A stretch of DNA of 64,000 bases from Solea solea (taxonomy: Eukaryota > Chordata > Actinopteri > Pleuronectiformes > Soleidae). The DNA lies in NCBI RefSeq assembly GCF_958295425.1, contig NC_081136.1:29254077-29318076 (forward strand). The letters run 5' to 3'. Positions 63,139 through 64,000 of the stretch are shown here, piece by piece. Every line of letters begins with the position of its first letter. The first letter of the stretch is position 1. The position numbers were made by a program, and so were the translations under genes. The notes below the pieces were generated by a model. The model saw nothing but the letters and a program-made list of their open reading frames with translations, was not told the origin of the DNA and searched no databases.

Positions 63139-64000
63139 ATGAAGGACGTGTCATTCGTGGATCATCTTTTTGTTGGCTTGGCCATGGCCTCTTTTGTTTT
63201 GGCCACTGAGGAGAGGTCGGATTGCCCAAAGCTTTGTGTATGCGAGATTAGACCCTGGTTTTCTCCCAGTTCTGTCTATATGGAGGCACAGACAGTTGAT
63301 TGTAATGACCTGGGACTATTCAGACTGCCAGAAACATTACCAGCGGGCACACAAGTACTATTACTGCAAACTAACAATGTTGCTAAGATTGACAAACCCC
63401 TGGATTACCTGGCAAATATCACAGAGATTGATTTATCACAAAACAACTTATCCTTGATCAGTGATGTCAATTTTGGAAACCTTCCTCAGCTGCTCTCCCT
63501 TCATATGGAAGAAAACTCGATACAAAATTTGCCAGAACGATGCCTGGCAGAGGTGGCGAATCTTCAGGAGCTCTACATGAATCACAATCTCATATCCTCA
63601 ATTTCCACACTGGCTTTCCAGGGTCTTAGCAACCTTGTTCGTCTCCATCTCAATTCTAACAAACTGACGGTCATTAAAAGAGAGTGGTTCGAACCCATGC
63701 CCAACCTTGAGATTCTGATGATTGGTGAGAATCCAATTCTTTCTGTTGATGATATGAACTTCAAACCTCTCAGCAACCTACGCAGTCTTGTTCTCACCAG
63801 AATGAACTTGTCACAACTTCCCGAAGATGCACTGGCTGGTCTGGATAACTTAGAGAGCATCTCTTTCTATGATAATATTTTCCCTGAGGTGCCCCATTCA
63901 GCCCTGAGAAATGCAAAAAATCTAAAGTTTTTGGATCTCAATAAAAACCCCATTGTGAGGATACAAAGAGGGGACTTTGTGGATATGTTTCATCTTAAAG
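63139..64000 (+). CDS. lrrn3: Leucine-rich repeat neuronal protein 3, N-terminal part (runs off the right edge)
   Basis: Open for 287 codons with no stop up to the window edge. The start ATG is preceded in frame by TAA at 63100-63102, so no upstream extension is possible in this exon. Residues 1-22 (MKDVSF, then a hydrophobic run FVGLAMASFVLA) read as a signal peptide. Cys29, Cys33, Cys35 and Cys55 form an LRR N-terminal cap with the family motif CEIRPWF. About nine LRRs follow from residue 58, with LxxLxLxxN cores such as LVRLHLNSNKL and LKFLDLNKNPI. NxS/T sites lie in ANIT, NNLS and MNLS. Known family architecture: type I membrane protein of about 700 residues with LRRs, LRR C-cap, Ig C2, FN3, one membrane span and a short tail; everything after the LRRs lies beyond the window. 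I prefer LRRN3 to LRRN1/LRRN2 because of the MKD start and the segments YMEAxTVDCNDLGL, LPQLLS and LESISFYDN. No intron is visible, as expected for this gene. The likely role is neuronal cell-surface adhesion or signalling, inferred from the family. Confidence 0.93.
   Translation, partial: MKDVSFVDHLFVGLAMASFVLATEERSDCPKLCVCEIRPWFSPSSVYMEAQTVDCNDLGLFRLPETLPAGTQVLLLQTNNVAKIDKPLDYLANITEIDLSQNNLSLISDVNFGNLPQLLSLHMEENSIQNLPERCLAEVANLQELYMNHNLISSISTLAFQGLSNLVRLHLNSNKLTVIKREWFEPMPNLEILMIGENPILSVDDMNFKPLSNLRSLVLTRMNLSQLPEDALAGLDNLESISFYDNIFPEVPHSALRNAKNLKFLDLNKNPIVRIQRGDFVDMFHLK

Noticed and set aside
63680..63700. tRNA B-box-like GGTTCGAACCC
   Set aside because: Lies within the lrrn3 coding sequence and codes for part of an LRR.
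63582..63860. 92-codon minus-strand ORF inside lrrn3
   Set aside because: Antisense shadow of the LRR coding sequence.

Overview
The window looks like nuclear DNA of a ray-finned (teleost, probably percomorph) fish. It is AT-leaning, full of CA/GT, TATC, AAT and CT microsatellites, and littered with decayed fish-type transposons: hAT, piggyBac-like and Tc1 remnants, LINE fragments and a SINE/L2-tail type dispersed repeat. There are no operons, tRNAs, rRNAs or CRISPR arrays, and nothing bacterial or phage-like.

One protein-coding gene is secure. It starts at 63139 on the + strand and runs off the right edge. It encodes the first 287 residues of a leucine-rich repeat neuronal protein, best matched to LRRN3 (lrrn3): signal peptide, LRR N-terminal cap and about nine LRRs. 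In mammals the LRRN3 reading frame is intronless and lies inside a large intron of IMMP2L on the opposite strand. If fish keep this arrangement, much of the window could be immp2l intron, but I recognised no immp2l exon.

The remaining ~63 kb is non-coding as far as I can tell. Several + strand signals could belong to the 5' end of lrrn3. They are a CpG-rich, CCAAT-containing region ending in a splice donor at 51756/51757, a second CpG-rich segment ending in CAG|GTAAGT at 42606/42607, a purine/pyrimidine-switch region ending in a donor at 41191/41192, and acceptors at 61285, 62706, 62924 and 62971. The sites at 42606 and 62706 have the acceptor-directly-joined-to-donor layout of recursive splice sites.

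Layout: 1-8.6 kb, sparse with short repeat remnants and fused hAT termini; 8.7-9.0 kb, a TATA-plus-short-ORF candidate; 9-21.8 kb, no gene seen; 21.8-30.6 kb, a transposon-rich belt (SINE-type fragments, a hAT MITE with perfect target duplication, a nested palindrome, a GTTTACATG-ended element, a Tc1 transposase remnant, LINE tails and a TTAA-flanked piggyBac-like MITE); 32-35 kb, two exon-like segments of unknown identity; 36.9-39.2 kb, a MITE and a reverse-transcriptase remnant; 40.8-42.6 kb, candidate 5' exons; 45-51.1 kb, more repeats including second copies of the hAT and piggyBac-like families; 51.3-51.8 kb, the best promoter/first-exon candidate, followed by a dense microsatellite cluster; 52.6-62.6 kb, putative 5' intron; 62.7-64 kb, lrrn3. 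Nearly all long open frames outside lrrn3 look like chance frames in low-complexity or repeat DNA.
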